From contig NZ_ALJC01000031.1 of NCBI RefSeq assembly GCF_000282975.1, positions 62,001-126,000 on the forward strand: 64,000 nucleotides of DNA. The letters are read 5' to 3'. The notes beneath the pieces were generated by a model that saw nothing but the letters and a program-made list of their open reading frames with translations, ran no database searches and was not told the DNA's origin. Both the position numbers and the translations under genes were made by a program. This document shows positions 1 through 9,311 of the stretch, in pieces. The stretch's first letter is position 1, and each line of letters begins with the position of its first letter. The DNA comes from Pseudomonas psychrophila HA-4. GTDB lineage: Bacteria > Pseudomonadota > Gammaproteobacteria > Pseudomonadales > Pseudomonadaceae.

Positions 1-813
1 GCCAACTTCCAGGCTGACCTGTTGGCAGGACGCGAACCCGCCGTGCAGGTCAACGTCGACGCCACCGCCATGAGCCAGGCCTTTATGGGGGCGGGCTATA
101 TCGGGCAGATTTTCCAACGTGAATTGCTCGACTATGCAGGGCAAAGCGGCGCTGCTGCAAAAGCGCCAGCACTGGTCAGCAGCCGAGCGTTGTTCAACCC
201 CAACCTGGAAGGCGGCTGGTTTTTGGCGGTGATTCAGATCGTCAACAACATCACTATTTTGGCCATCGTGCTGACCGGGACTGCCCTGTTGCGCGAGCGT
301 GAACACGGCACCCTCGACCACTTGCTGGTATTGCCGCTCACGGCGCTGGAAATCATGCTCGCGAAAATATGGAGCAACATGCTGGTGGTCGTGTTGTGCA
401 CCTGGGTGTCGCTGGAAGTCATCGTCAAATGGGCGCTCGGCGTGCCGCTGGCGGGTTCGTTGACGCTGTTTTTGATGGTCACCGCGCTGTACCTGTTTGC
501 CAGTACGGCGCTGGGGATTTTCCTCGCGACGCTGGCCCGTTCCACGCCGCAGTTTGGTTTGCTGGCGATTCCGGTGATCATCCCGATGCTCTTGCTTTCA
601 GGCGGCAGTACGCCGCTGGACAGCATGCCCGAGTGGCTGCAATGGGTGATGCAGTGTTCGCCCTCGACTCACTTTGTGAGCTTGAGCGCGGCGATTCTGT
701 TTCGGGGTGCGGGGGTGGAAGTAGTGTGGCCGGATTTGCTGGCACTGACGGCCATCGGGCTGGTGTTCTTTGCGATTGCGCTAGGTCGGTTCCGCAAAAG
801 TTTGGCGTCGTAA
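1..813 (+). CDS. ABC-2 type transporter permease (YhhJ-like), 5' truncated by window edge
   Basis: The reading frame is open from base 1, so the gene starts before the window; 270 residues are visible. The visible part begins with a soluble, extracytoplasmic-type stretch and then carries about five hydrophobic segments, with the cytoplasmic motif RERERGT-like 'REREHGTLDHLL' (around residues 95-106 of the visible part) that is typical of ABC-2 permeases of the YhhJ/YadH type. Such permeases pair with an ATPase to export drugs or lipids, or assist RbbA-type systems; the ATPase would lie upstream, outside the window. The identity as an ABC-2 permease is firm from the motif and topology; the substrate is unknown. 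Confidence 0.85.
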   Translation, partial: ANFQADLLAGREPAVQVNVDATAMSQAFMGAGYIGQIFQRELLDYAGQSGAAAKAPALVSSRALFNPNLEGGWFLAVIQIVNNITILAIVLTGTALLREREHGTLDHLLVLPLTALEIMLAKIWSNMLVVVLCTWVSLEVIVKWALGVPLAGSLTLFLMVTALYLFASTALGIFLATLARSTPQFGLLAIPVIIPMLLLSGGSTPLDSMPEWLQWVMQCSPSTHFVSLSAAILFRGAGVEVVWPDLLALTAIGLVFFAIALGRFRKSLAS

Positions 814-869
814 AACGCAGAAAAACACTTCTATAGCGCAATACTATTCACTTAAGCGATTTCTGCCTC

Positions 870-935
870 TGTGGGAGCGGGCTTGCTCGCGATCTTTTGA
901 TCTTTAAAAGATCGCGAGGCAATCGAGCGTCGACC
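870..935. repeat. REP-like palindromic element
   Basis: The intergenic DNA contains a perfect 13-bp inverted repeat (886-898 and 906-918, core CTCGCGATCTTTT) preceded by GTGGGAGCGGGCTTG. The same core recurs near 11360, 23015 and 36150, always between genes, as expected for Pseudomonas REP elements. It lies between the ends of two convergent genes and may also act as a transcription stop. Confidence 0.75.
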
Positions 936-972
936 GGCTGCTCCAATACGTTTTGTATGGGGCTCGAATCGT

Positions 973-1377
973 TTATTGAACAATCAAGTTGTTGAACAGC
1001 AAGTCTTCCACCATCGGTTTGCCGGTCTCGTCGTTCATCACTTGCTGGACTTGTTTCAAGGCTTCTTGGCGTAGCTTTTCTTTGGCCTCGACGCTGCCCA
1101 AGCTTTCGCTGGTTTGCTGGGTAAACAAACCCACCAATTGGTTGCGGATCAACGGGTCATTGGCTTTAACGGCTTTGGCCGCTTCAGCGCCCGTCACGCG
1201 CAATGAAATATCCGCCTTGTAGACCTTGAGCTTGGCGCTGCCGTCCAGCCCGTAATTGCCCACAAACGGTGGGCTCAAGGTGATGTAGCTGACCTTCGCG
1301 GCGCCTTCTTCGGCTTCTTCGGCAACCGCCATCATTGGCATGGCAAGCGCCAGCATCAATACGATCCACGCTTTCAC
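973..1377 (-). CDS. FliL-like flagellar basal body-associated protein
   Basis: A 134-residue protein with an N-terminal hydrophobic segment (about residues 3-17) followed by an acidic patch and a FliL-like domain ('YITLSPPFVGNYG' near residue 30, then a conserved alpha/beta region ending in 'VEDLLFNNLIVQ'). FliL proteins sit in the inner membrane near the flagellar stator; this copy is outside any flagellar cluster, so it may be a paralogue. I placed the start at a GTG (1377) because AAAGGAGC lies 5-8 bases upstream and the signal-like segment begins there; the open frame extends further but has no such site. Family assignment is good, the exact role is not. Confidence 0.75.
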   Translation of the reverse strand: MKAWIVLMLALAMPMMAVAEEAEEGAAKVSYITLSPPFVGNYGLDGSAKLKVYKADISLRVTGAEAAKAVKANDPLIRNQLVGLFTQQTSESLGSVEAKEKLRQEALKQVQQVMNDETGKPMVEDLLFNNLIVQ

Positions 1378-1478
1378 AATTCGCTCCTTTATCCGGTTTG
1401 GCGGCAAGCATACGGGGCTGCTCGCGCGTCTATCTACCGTTATCGGCCAACACCTCAAAAGCCGTAGGGCTGCAGGCC

Positions 1479-2135
1479 TTACTGGCCCAACACACAGCGT
1501 TTGAGCCGCGCTTCTAGGTTGCGGTCTGGCATGGCGTGGTTTCGCAGGGCGCTGATAGTCTGTTCGACGTAATCACGGGTGGTGCCGTAACGCCCGCTGG
1601 CGTTGGCCAATACTTGGCTGAGTACACCGTCTGGCAGGTTGCCCGCATAGCTAGGCAGATGCCGCTCCAGTACAAAACCCAATGCTTGTACTTGGCTGCC
1701 GTCTTCGAGGCGGCAGGTCAGCCAGTGTGGCCGATAGGAAGGGACGGGCATTTCACGCAGCCACAGCGCATTGAGCGCTGCTTCAAGGTTGTCTTCGGGC
1801 AGGCGATACGCAAAACCACTGCACGAACCGCCCCGATCAAGTCCAAAGACCAGACCCGGCAACTGCGGGGTGCCACGGTGCTCGTGAGACCACAAATACA
1901 GCCCGCGATGATAGCCATAAACACGACCCCGCACGCGCTCAACCGCTGAGCACTCAGGGCGCCAAATCAGCGAGCCATACGCGAACAACCAAACAGGGCC
2001 GCCTTGATGGCACGCCATAGTGGCTTGCAAGGATTGTTTGAGTTGTTCAGGGGTCAGAGGCGCCCCAAGATCGAGTCGCGGAGGATAAGACATGTTTAAA
2101 CAAACAGATTCGGGAGTCGTTATCACAGAAGGCAT
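1479..2135 (-). CDS. chaC: ChaC-type gamma-glutamylcyclotransferase
   Basis: A 218-residue protein with the ChaC signature 'VWLFAYGSLIWRPE' (residues 48-61), the substrate-binding YGSL loop of the gamma-glutamylcyclotransferase fold, followed by 'GYHRGLYLWSHEHRGTP' and 'GLVFGLDRGGSCSGFAYRL', which match ChaC homologues. ChaC enzymes cleave glutathione into 5-oxoproline and Cys-Gly in the cytosol. Two starts are possible: ATG at 2135, preceded by AGGA, or ATG at 2093, which has no clear ribosome binding site; I kept the former. It stands alone, its stop about 100 bases from the start of the FliL-like gene on the same strand. Confidence 0.85.
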   Translation of the reverse strand: MPSVITTPESVCLNMSYPPRLDLGAPLTPEQLKQSLQATMACHQGGPVWLFAYGSLIWRPECSAVERVRGRVYGYHRGLYLWSHEHRGTPQLPGLVFGLDRGGSCSGFAYRLPEDNLEAALNALWLREMPVPSYRPHWLTCRLEDGSQVQALGFVLERHLPSYAGNLPDGVLSQVLANASGRYGTTRDYVEQTISALRNHAMPDRNLEARLKRCVLGQ

Positions 2136-2353
2136 GGAGTCCTACAGGCATTACAGGCTGCAAACTAAAAAATAACGTTAAGAAGCTTATAGCACTAATA
2201 ATGAAATGACCCGCACAGCAAGACGTATGGCAGACGACTGAGTACTAATACCTAAACTCATTGTTATAACGAGCTCTGATTCAGCCTACTTACAGAAATA
2301 GGTCTGTATAGTAGCCCGCCCTACGCGCATTACCTGACAACAGAGGCCCATTA

Positions 2354-2836
2354 ATGAAATGCTTCGGGATCTGCGGTCTGCTGTTATTGGCTCAAGCCAG
2401 CTCAGCGATGGCACAAGACACCACGCAAAACAGTAAGGATGAGGGTTTCTGGTACTTACAAACCAGTGTCTATACACGGCATTTTTCGCCCGATCCTGAT
2501 CACAACAACAATCAAGACCTTATTGGCATTGAGCGCAATGATGGTTCTGGTTGGTTAGTGGGCGGCGCCACTTTCCGCAACTCTTTTCGCCAGCGCTCGT
2601 ATTACGCCTACGCGGGTAAACGCTTTGAAAGCGACACTTATCCGGTGTATTTAAAGTTAACGGCGGGCCTGCTGGAAGGCTATCACGGCAAATATCAGGA
2701 CAAGATCCCGCTCAACCGCTTTGGCGTGGCCCCGGTGATTATCCCTTCGGTGGGCACTCATTACGGCCCTGTAGCCGCCGAGTTGGTGTTGCTCGGGTTC
2801 AATGCCGCAATGATTACTACCGGGATACGTTTCTGA
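2354..2836 (+). CDS. Small outer-membrane beta-barrel protein (PagP-like topology)
   Basis: 160 residues with a clear signal peptide (cleavage after AMA, about residue 20). The mature part alternates aromatic and polar residues in strand-like blocks ('GFWYLQTSVYTRHFSP', 'RQRSYYAYAGKRF', 'HYGPVAAELVLLG') and ends in 'TTGIRF', a terminal phenylalanine typical of barrel proteins inserted by BAM. The overall plan resembles PagP-size barrels. Homologues in Pseudomonas are often labelled 'sn-glycerol-3-phosphate transporter', which I think is a propagated neighbour label; nothing here shows transport. A GAGG site lies about 8 bases before the ATG. Barrel nature is likely; function unknown. Confidence 0.6.
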   Translation: MKCFGICGLLLLAQASSAMAQDTTQNSKDEGFWYLQTSVYTRHFSPDPDHNNNQDLIGIERNDGSGWLVGGATFRNSFRQRSYYAYAGKRFESDTYPVYLKLTAGLLEGYHGKYQDKIPLNRFGVAPVIIPSVGTHYGPVAAELVLLGFNAAMITTGIRF

Positions 2837-2850
2837 GGCGGGCTAAAACC

Positions 2851-2998
2851 CTGTAGTCGCTGTCGAGGCACGAAGGCTGCGTCCGATTGCGAAGCGATCG
2901 TAAACCCTGCAAACCGGGTTTAACTGACACACCGCAGTGTCTGACTCTGCGACGACTACGTCGCCGGACGTAGCCTTCGGCAACTGCTACGCGTTCAT
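2851..2998. repeat. Intergenic repeat with multiple short dyads (GTAGTCGCTG family)
   Basis: This stretch begins CTGTAGTCGCTGTCGAGGCACGAAGG and ends in a block reading CGGACGTAGCCTTCGG, with internal short inverted repeats (for example CGAAGG/CCTTCG). The opening words recur at 20281 and 41408, so it belongs to a second class of intergenic repeat distinct from the CTCGCGATC class. It separates two convergent genes and has no coding appearance. Confidence 0.55.
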
Positions 2999-3007
2999 GG
3001 CCTTGCT

Positions 3008-3979
3008 TCAAGGCCGTGGCGCGTAGGCAAACACGTCGGCGCGCATTTGGTGCGCGTCCATGCCGGCTTCAACCAATGCGTCGAGGGTGCCATAAATCAT
3101 GGCCGGCGAACCGCTGGCGTACACGTAAACGCCGCTGAGGTCGCTGATGTCTTCGCACACGGCCTCATGCAATAACCCGCAACGCCCTTCCCAGCCGCAC
3201 AGGTCACTCACAACTTTATGCAGGAACAGGTTAGGAATCTGCAGCCAGGATTCCCACTCTTCCAGCGCGTAAAAATCTTCAGGACGACGTACACCCCAGT
3301 ACAAATGCACGGGATTCGCAAAACCTTTAGCGCGACAGTGCTCGATCAGGCTATGCATCTGCGCCATGCCGGTGCCCGCAGCAATTAGCACCAGCGGTCC
3401 GTCCGGCAACTCAGACAAATGCGTGTCGCCAAAGGGCAGTTCAAGGCGGACCATTTTGTTGCGTTGCAGTTGTTCGATCAGGCTGCGGGCGCTGTCTTCA
3501 CGCACCAACACATGCAGCTCAAGGTCACGCCCCGAGTGCGGCGCACTGGCCAGCGAGAACGCCGATTTCGCGCCGTTTTCACGCTCCAGCATCACATATT
3601 GCCCAGCGTGGTAACGCGGCACCTTACCCGCAGGGGCACGCAAGCGCACCCGCCACACATCGCCACCCAACTCGACACATTCTGTTAACTGACACGCCAG
3701 GCTACGCACCGGTAACTCTCCCAACGCAAGCACGCCATCCCACAACACCACACAGTCTTCAAGCGGCGCGGCCAGGCAGGTATAGACCTCGCCATGGTCA
3801 TGTATCGCTCCCGCCTGTTCCACTTGACCTTCAACCAGCAAGGCCGCACACACATGGCAATTACCATTGCGGCAGCTTTGCGGGCATTCATAGCCCAGGC
3901 GCTGCGCCGCATCGAGAATCCGCTCGCCAGGCAAGGTTTCCAACACGGCGCCTGAAGGCTGTAAGGTTACACGCATCAA
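3008..3979 (-). CDS. 2Fe-2S ferredoxin / FAD / NAD reductase, CDP-6-deoxy-glucoseen reductase-like
   Basis: 323 residues. The N-terminal ~90 hold a plant-type [2Fe-2S] motif ([13 protein letters not shown], with a later Cys in 'YTCLA'). Residues ~100-195 form an FNR-type FAD domain ('HAGQYVML', 'SAFSLASAP') and the C-terminal part an NAD domain ('[14 protein letters not shown]', '[11 protein letters not shown]'). This architecture is that of CDP-6-deoxy-delta-3,4-glucoseen reductase and phenol/benzoate electron-transfer components. The start overlaps the ubiD stop by four bases, so the two are co-translated. In enterobacteria the flavin reductase gene fre lies beside ubiD, so a reductase role connected to UbiD or flavin supply is plausible but inferred. 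It has no sugar-biosynthesis neighbours. Confidence 0.85.
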   Translation of the reverse strand: MMRVTLQPSGAVLETLPGERILDAAQRLGYECPQSCRNGNCHVCAALLVEGQVEQAGAIHDHGEVYTCLAAPLEDCVVLWDGVLALGELPVRSLACQLTECVELGGDVWRVRLRAPAGKVPRYHAGQYVMLERENGAKSAFSLASAPHSGRDLELHVLVREDSARSLIEQLQRNKMVRLELPFGDTHLSELPDGPLVLIAAGTGMAQMHSLIEHCRAKGFANPVHLYWGVRRPEDFYALEEWESWLQIPNLFLHKVVSDLCGWEGRCGLLHEAVCEDISDLSGVYVYASGSPAMIYGTLDALVEAGMDAHQMRADVFAYAPRP

Positions 3980-5442
3980 TCTATTCCTAATTGATTCCAG
4001 ATGTCATCGATACGGCGAGTGACCGCTTCATCCTTGACGATGACCCGACCCCATTCTCGGGTGGTCTCACCCGGCCACTTGTTGGTGGCATCAAGGCCCA
4101 TTTTTGACCCAAGGCCAGAGACCGGCGAGGCAAAATCAAGATAGTCGATTGGCGTGTTATCGATCATCACCGTGTCGCGTTTGGGGTCCATGCGCGTGGT
4201 GATAGCCCAGATCACGTCGTTCCAATCGCGAGCATTAATGTCGTCGTCAGTCACGATAACGAATTTGGTGTACATGAATTGACGTAAAAACGACCACACT
4301 CCCAGCATTACGCGCTTGGCGTGTCCGGGGTACTGCTTTTTCATGGTCACGATGGCCATGCGGTACGAGCAGCCTTCGGGCGGCAGATAGAAGTCGGTGA
4401 TTTCCGGGAACTGCTTTTGCAGAATCGGCACAAACACTTCGTTGAGTGCCACACCCAAAATCGCCGGTTCGTCCGGTGGACGGCCGGTGTAGGTGCTGTG
4501 ATAGATCGGCTTAATCCGATGGGTGATGCGCTCAACGGTGAACACCGGGAAGCTGTCGACTTCGTTGTAGTAACCGGTGTGATCGCCATACGGCCCTTCG
4601 GGGGCCATTTCGCCGGGGTGAATCACGCCTTCCAGGATGATTTCGGCCGTGGCGGGCACTTGCAGGTCATTGCCTCGGCACTTGACCAGCTCCGTACGGT
4701 TGCCGCGCAACAGGCCCGCAAAGGCGTATTCGGACAAGCTATCGGGCACCGGGGTCACGGCACCCAAAATGGTGGCCGGGTCGGCACCCAGCGCAACCGA
4801 TACTGGGAACGGTTGGCCGGGGTGCTTTTCGCACCACTCACGGTAGTCCAGCGCACCGCCACGGTGGCTCAGCCAGCGCATGATGACTTTGTTGCGGCCA
4901 ATGACTTGCTGGCGATAAATGCCCAGGTTCTGGCGGTCCTTGTTGGGACCTTTGGTCACGGTCAGGCCCCAGGTAATCAGGGGCGCCACGTCACCCGGCC
5001 AGCAATGCTGAACGGGCAACAGGCCAAGGTCGACGTCGTCGCCTTCAATCACGACTTCCTGGCACACCGCGTCTTTGACGACTTTCGGGGCCATGGAAAT
5101 GATTTTGCGGAAGATCGGCAGCTTGGACCACGCGTCTTTCAGGCCTTTAGGCGGCTCAGGTTCTTTGAGGAACGCCAACAGCTTGCCGATTTCACGCAGT
5201 TCGCTGACCGCCTCAGCGCCCATGCCCAAGGCCACGCGTTCGGGCGTGCCGAACAGGTTGCCAAGCACAGGAATGTCGTGACCTATCGGGTTTTCAAACA
5301 GTAAAGCCGGGCCTTTGGCGCGCAAAGTGCGGTCGCAGATTTCGGTCATTTCCAGCTTTGGAGACACCGGAACCTGGATGCGCTTGAGTTCGCCGCGCTT
5401 TTCCAGGCCGCTGATAAAGTCGCGTAAGTCGCGGTACTGCAT
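3976..5442 (-). CDS. ubiD: 4-hydroxy-3-polyprenylbenzoate decarboxylase UbiD
   Basis: 488 residues, the usual UbiD length. It decarboxylates 4-hydroxy-3-octaprenylbenzoate in ubiquinone synthesis using prenylated FMN made by UbiX. The conserved block '[19 protein letters not shown]' (the Glu-rich prFMN active-site region) is present in the middle of the protein. The frame runs upstream to 5493, but ATG 5442 begins the family N-terminus MQYRDLRDF and has GAGG eight bases before it. It overlaps the downstream reductase gene by four bases. Confidence 0.97.
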   Translation of the reverse strand: MQYRDLRDFISGLEKRGELKRIQVPVSPKLEMTEICDRTLRAKGPALLFENPIGHDIPVLGNLFGTPERVALGMGAEAVSELREIGKLLAFLKEPEPPKGLKDAWSKLPIFRKIISMAPKVVKDAVCQEVVIEGDDVDLGLLPVQHCWPGDVAPLITWGLTVTKGPNKDRQNLGIYRQQVIGRNKVIMRWLSHRGGALDYREWCEKHPGQPFPVSVALGADPATILGAVTPVPDSLSEYAFAGLLRGNRTELVKCRGNDLQVPATAEIILEGVIHPGEMAPEGPYGDHTGYYNEVDSFPVFTVERITHRIKPIYHSTYTGRPPDEPAILGVALNEVFVPILQKQFPEITDFYLPPEGCSYRMAIVTMKKQYPGHAKRVMLGVWSFLRQFMYTKFVIVTDDDINARDWNDVIWAITTRMDPKRDTVMIDNTPIDYLDFASPVSGLGSKMGLDATNKWPGETTREWGRVIVKDEAVTRRIDDIWNQLGID

Positions 5443-5553
5443 GCTTGAGCCTCGTGTTGGCCGTGGCGTTGGGGCAACGAGTGTAGCGCCCAAGCCGCGT
5501 GTTCAGAAGGGAGAGCTGCCCAAATCAAGACCTAATCAAGAAAGGTCAGACAG

Positions 5554-5577
5554 CAAAAAGCCGGGTTTCCCCGGCTC
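5554..5577 (-). terminator. Rho-independent terminator after rho
   Basis: Read on the minus strand, the DNA forms AGCCGGG-AAA-CCCGGCT-type stem-loop followed by TTTTT, 20 bases beyond the rho stop codon. This is a standard intrinsic terminator. Confidence 0.85.
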
Positions 5578-5596
5578 TTGCTTAACTTCCGGCGAT

Positions 5597-6856
5597 TTAC
5601 TTACGCTTCATCGACAGGAAGAACTCATCGTTGGTCTTGGTCTGTTTCAGCTTATCGATCAAGAACTCGATGGCTGCGACTTCGTCCATCGGGTGCAACA
5701 GCTTGCGCAGAATCCACATGCGTTGCAACTCGTCGTCAGCGGTCAGCAACTCTTCACGGCGTGTGCCAGAGCGGTTGATGTTGATCGCAGGGAAGACGCG
5801 TTTTTCAGCGATTTTGCGGTCCAGAGGCAGTTCCATGTTGCCGGTGCCTTTGAACTCTTCGTAGATCACTTCGTCCATCTTCGAACCGGTTTCAACCAGT
5901 GCGGTGGCGATGATGGTCAGCGAACCGCCTTCTTCGATGTTTCGCGCAGCACCGAAGAAACGCTTTGGTTTCTCAAGGGCGTGAGCATCAACACCACCGG
6001 TCAATACCTTGCCAGAGCTTGGAATCACGGTGTTGTAGGCACGTGCCAGACGGGTGATGGAGTCGAGCAGGATGACCACGTCTTTCTTGTGTTCAACCAG
6101 GCGTTTGGCCTTTTCGATCACCATTTCAGCAACCTGCACGTGGCGGGTTGGTGGCTCGTCGAACGTGGAAGCAACCACTTCGCCGCGCACGGTGCGCTGC
6201 ATTTCGGTTACTTCTTCTGGGCGCTCGTCGATCAACAGAACGATCAAGTGCACTTCTGGGTTGTTACGCGAAATATTCGACGCGATGTTCTGCAACATGA
6301 TGGTCTTGCCCGCTTTAGGCGGAGCAACGATCAGACCGCGCTGACCTTTACCGATCGGGGCACAGAGGTCGATAACACGACCGGTCAAATCTTCGGTGGA
6401 ACCGTTACCGATTTCCATCTTCATGCGTACGGTCGGGAACAGCGGGGTCAAGTTCTCGAAGAGAATCTTGTTTTTCGCGTTCTCTGGACGATCGTAATTG
6501 ATCGTGTCGACTTTCAGCAGTGCGAAGTAACGCTCGCCTTCTTTTGGCGGACGGATTTTGCCGACGATGGTGTCGCCAGTACGCAAGTTGAAACGTCGAA
6601 TCTGGCTAGGTGAGACGTAGATATCGTCTGGGCCGGCCAAGTAAGAGGCATCAGCAGAGCGGAGGAAGCCGAAGCCGTCCTGGAGGATCTCCAGCACGCC
6701 ATCACCGGAGATTTCCTCGCCGCTTTTCGCGTGCTTTTTCAGCAGGGAGAAAATCACGTCCTGCTTGCGCGAACGGGCCATATTTTCTATGCCCATCTGT
6801 TCGGCCAATTCGAGCAGTTCGGTAATCGGCTTTTGCTTGAGTTCAGTCAGGTTCAT
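5597..6856 (-). CDS. rho: Transcription termination factor Rho
   Basis: 419 residues, the exact size of proteobacterial Rho. The N-terminal helix bundle and cold-shock-like RNA site occupy about residues 1-130; the hexameric ATPase follows with Walker A '[10 protein letters not shown]', Walker B '[17 protein letters not shown]' and the '[11 protein letters not shown]' Q-loop region. It is the ATP-driven RNA translocase that ends transcription. About 230 bp of untranslated DNA separate it from trxA, enough for the autoregulated rho leader known in other bacteria, though I could not identify specific elements. Confidence 0.98.
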   Translation of the reverse strand: MNLTELKQKPITELLELAEQMGIENMARSRKQDVIFSLLKKHAKSGEEISGDGVLEILQDGFGFLRSADASYLAGPDDIYVSPSQIRRFNLRTGDTIVGKIRPPKEGERYFALLKVDTINYDRPENAKNKILFENLTPLFPTVRMKMEIGNGSTEDLTGRVIDLCAPIGKGQRGLIVAPPKAGKTIMLQNIASNISRNNPEVHLIVLLIDERPEEVTEMQRTVRGEVVASTFDEPPTRHVQVAEMVIEKAKRLVEHKKDVVILLDSITRLARAYNTVIPSSGKVLTGGVDAHALEKPKRFFGAARNIEEGGSLTIIATALVETGSKMDEVIYEEFKGTGNMELPLDRKIAEKRVFPAININRSGTRREELLTADDELQRMWILRKLLHPMDEVAAIEFLIDKLKQTKTNDEFFLSMKRK

Positions 6857-7053
6857 ATAGGAATGACGTAATCATTTATGGAGGGGGAAATTAAGCTTTT
6901 GGCTTAATGAGGCCGCGCCGCAGAGAAGGCGACAGGATCGCGTACTAATTCGATAAGGAGTGCGTCGGCGACGGCTTGCAGGGGGCAGTGGAGAAACCAG
7001 TGCGGGGCCGAATGTACCACTTGAGTTTCATAGCGTCTAGTCCTTGAGCCATG

Positions 7054-7081
7054 AAAAAGCCCCGCATTTTGCGGGGCTTTT
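7054..7081. terminator. Terminator after trxA
   Basis: AAAAAGCCCCGC-ATTTT-GCGGGGCTTTTT is a perfect GC-rich stem with A and T tracts on either side, placed eight bases after the trxA stop on the minus strand. The symmetric tracts would let it work in both directions. Confidence 0.92.
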
Positions 7082-7089
7082 ATCAACGC

Positions 7090-7419
7090 TTAGATATTAG
7101 CGTCGAGGAATGCAGCCAGTTGCGACTTCGACAGCGCACCTACCTTGGTGGCTTCAACGTTGCCGTTCTTGAACAGCATCAATGTTGGAATACCACGTAC
7201 GCCGTGCTTGGCAGGGGTTTCCTGATTTTCATCGATGTTCAGCTTGGCAACAGTCAGCTTGCCTTTGTATGTCTCGGCGATCTCATCCAGAACTGGCGCG
7301 ATCATTTTGCAAGGGCCACACCATTCAGCCCAGTAGTCGACCAATACAGCGCCTTCAGCCTTGAGAACATCGGCCTCAAAGCTAGCGTCGCTAACGTGTT
7401 TAATAAGATCGCTGCTCAT
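7090..7419 (-). CDS. trxA: Thioredoxin 1
   Basis: 109 residues with the active-site motif WCGPCK (about residues 32-37), the cis-proline segment 'RGIPTLML' and the usual thioredoxin length. It is the cytosolic dithiol reductant for ribonucleotide reductase, PAPS reductase and others. The start at 7419 has GGAGA six to seven bases upstream, so the in-frame extension to 7443 was rejected. Order trxA-rho on one strand matches other Pseudomonas genomes, but ppx, normally next, is displaced by the following ABC cassette. Confidence 0.97.
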   Translation of the reverse strand: MSSDLIKHVSDASFEADVLKAEGAVLVDYWAEWCGPCKMIAPVLDEIAETYKGKLTVAKLNIDENQETPAKHGVRGIPTLMLFKNGNVEATKVGALSKSQLAAFLDANI

Positions 7420-7539
7420 GGAAGTCTCCGTGGTTGTAAGCAAAAACGTAGCACATCATAGCCGTCATCTCAGCGTTCAGGAAGCTGACACATCATTGAC
7501 TCTTACTATGGCACTGCATGAGCCTGGGTACGCGCCCGG

Positions 7540-8247
7540 TCAAGACGCTCCGGGTGTCACAAAAGTGATCCCGGTGCGCGAAGCCGCATGTCTAATATGC
7601 TCGCACATGGCTTTGTGCGCAGCCCCGCTGGCGTGGCGGGCTAATGCTCGAAGGATTTTTCGGTGCTCTTGCCAGGTTTCCATCGCTCGCTCGGGCCGAA
7701 TAAAGGGCAACTTCTGACTTTCTAGGAATATATCAGCGCGCGTTATCAGAATATTCGCCATGGCCTGATTACCGCTGGCCCGCAAGATGATCTGATGAAA
7801 CTCAAAGTCCAGATGGGCCGCCTGCACAAAATCCTCGGCCTTTAACTCGCTGCGCATGGTGTCGACATTGTCTTGCAGCACGTCCAGCTCATCGCGGGTC
7901 AGCCTCACTGCCGCCAAACCTGCCGCAAAACCCTCCAACGCGTAGCGCAGTTGAAAGATGTCTTGCGGGCAGGCGTGTGCAGCAAAGGGCCAATCAGACG
8001 CCGTGGCAATTAGCGCAGGTTCATCCATCGACTGCACGTACACGCCTTTACCCGGCTGCACACTGACTTCGCCCAGCGCACTCAATGACGATAACGCCTC
8101 ACGCAAGGAGGCTCGGCTAACGCCTAGCTGCACGGCCAGATCGCGTTGCGAAGGCAGCGCGTCGCCGGGCGCAAATCCGCGTTCATCGATCAGTTTACGA
8201 ATGGCCAACAGCGCCACTTCGGGTACAGCTCGCGCGCTTAAATTCAT
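7540..8247 (-). CDS. GntR/FadR-family transcriptional regulator (FCD domain)
   Basis: About 235 residues. The N-terminal winged helix (residues ~10-75) has the GntR pattern 'LPSQRDLAVQLGVSRASLREAL', and the C-terminal FCD domain contains the metal/ligand-site histidines in 'HLDFEFHQIILRASGN' and 'WQEHRKILRAL'. It is transcribed away from the amino-acid ABC operon and very probably regulates it. I start at the Met before 'NLSARAVPE' because the upstream extension to 8322 looks non-coding; no strong ribosome binding site distinguishes the two. The ligand is unknown, perhaps the amino acid imported. Confidence 0.85.
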   Translation of the reverse strand: MNLSARAVPEVALLAIRKLIDERGFAPGDALPSQRDLAVQLGVSRASLREALSSLSALGEVSVQPGKGVYVQSMDEPALIATASDWPFAAHACPQDIFQLRYALEGFAAGLAAVRLTRDELDVLQDNVDTMRSELKAEDFVQAAHLDFEFHQIILRASGNQAMANILITRADIFLESQKLPFIRPERAMETWQEHRKILRALARHASGAAHKAMCEHIRHAASRTGITFVTPGAS

Positions 8248-8383
8248 CACAAATCGGCTTGATCGGCTGAAGAAAGACGTAGTTGTAAAGCTATTGCCAG
8301 CGCTCGGCAAGTCACGCCCCATAGGGGTTCAAGCCCTGAACCCCATGCTCGATTCAGGTGCAAAAAACTTACGAACTGTTCAG

Positions 8384-8398
8384 ACCAGTCAGACCGCC
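8384..8398. promoter_or_regulatory. Candidate GntR operator
   Basis: Between the divergent regulator and the ABC operon, the sequence ACCAGTCAGACCGCC contains GT-N3-AC, the core shape recognised by FadR-subfamily regulators, and overlaps a direct repeat TCAGACC/TCAGACC. This is a short pattern match only. Confidence 0.3.
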
Positions 8399-8504
8399 AG
8401 AAGCCTTTTAAATTCAGCCTCTGCGGCCCGTCAACGGCTGTTGGCATGGCCTGTGCTCTGTCCTATAGCAGACATCACCGTCCGCTTGTTTTCGGAGAGT
8501 TGCC

Positions 8505-9290
8505 ATGACCCAGCGCTACAGCGCCCTGATCTGCGCCTTGTTTGCCAGCCTGATGCTGAGCCAGGCACCGGCCCACGCTAATGACCTTGATGAGGTAATG
8601 GCACGCGGCACGTTAAAGGTTGCGGTCCCGCAAGACTTCCCGCCTTTCGGCTCGGTCGGCCCCGACATGAAGCCGCGCGGCCTAGACATCGACACGGCAA
8701 AGCTGTTGGCCGACCAGCTCAAGGTCAAACTTGAGCTCACGCCCGTTAACAGCACCAACCGCGTCCCTTACCTGACCACCGGCAAAGTCGACGTGGTGAT
8801 TTCCAGCCTCGGCAAAAACCCTGATCGCGAGAAAGTCATCGACTTCTCCCACGCCTATGCGCCCTTCTACCTGGGTGTGTTTGGCCCACCGGACGCAGAA
8901 ATCAAGACGCTGGATGACCTCAAAGGTAAAACCATTAGCGTGACCCGTGGCGCCATCGAAGACATTGAGCTGACTAACGTGGCCCCCGCTGGCGTGACGA
9001 TTAAGCGCTTCGAAGACAACAACTCGACCATTGCGGCTTATCTGGCCGGCCAAGTGGACCTGATCGCCAGCGGCAACGTGGTGATGGTGGCCATCAGCGA
9101 ACGCAACCCCAAGCGCATTCCGGCCATGAAGCTAAAACTCAAGGACTCGCCGGTTTACGTGGGTGTGAACAAGGGTCAGCCCGAACTGCTGGACAAAGTG
9201 AACCAGATTCTGGCCGCTGCCAAAGCCGACGGCAACCTGGAAAAGAATGCGCTGCTATGGCTTAAAGAGCCGATGCCCGCCGACCTCTGA
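8505..9290 (+). CDS. Amino-acid ABC transporter, periplasmic binding protein
   Basis: 261 residues with a signal peptide (cleavage about AHA-ND, residue 25) and the SBP family 3 pattern 'GTLKVAVPQDFPPFG...GLDIDTAKLLADQL' and 'VDVVISSLGKNPDREKVIDFS'. It captures a polar amino acid in the periplasm and delivers it to the two permeases that follow. GGAGAG lies just before the ATG. It heads a four-gene operon (binding protein, two permeases, ATPase) with spacings of 21, -1 and -14 bases. Substrate not deducible from the sequence. Confidence 0.92.
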   Translation: MTQRYSALICALFASLMLSQAPAHANDLDEVMARGTLKVAVPQDFPPFGSVGPDMKPRGLDIDTAKLLADQLKVKLELTPVNSTNRVPYLTTGKVDVVISSLGKNPDREKVIDFSHAYAPFYLGVFGPPDAEIKTLDDLKGKTISVTRGAIEDIELTNVAPAGVTIKRFEDNNSTIAAYLAGQVDLIASGNVVMVAISERNPKRIPAMKLKLKDSPVYVGVNKGQPELLDKVNQILAAAKADGNLEKNALLWLKEPMPADL

Positions 9291-9311
9291 TCACGCACAA
9301 CGGGGTCAGTC

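Noticed and set aside
4321..5304. 327-codon plus-strand frame opposite ubiD
   Set aside because: Antisense to a certain gene, composition typical of a shadow frame, no recognisable domain and no ribosome binding site.
5315..6613. 432-codon plus-strand frame opposite rho
   Set aside because: Mirrors the codon pattern of rho on the other strand and has no family features.
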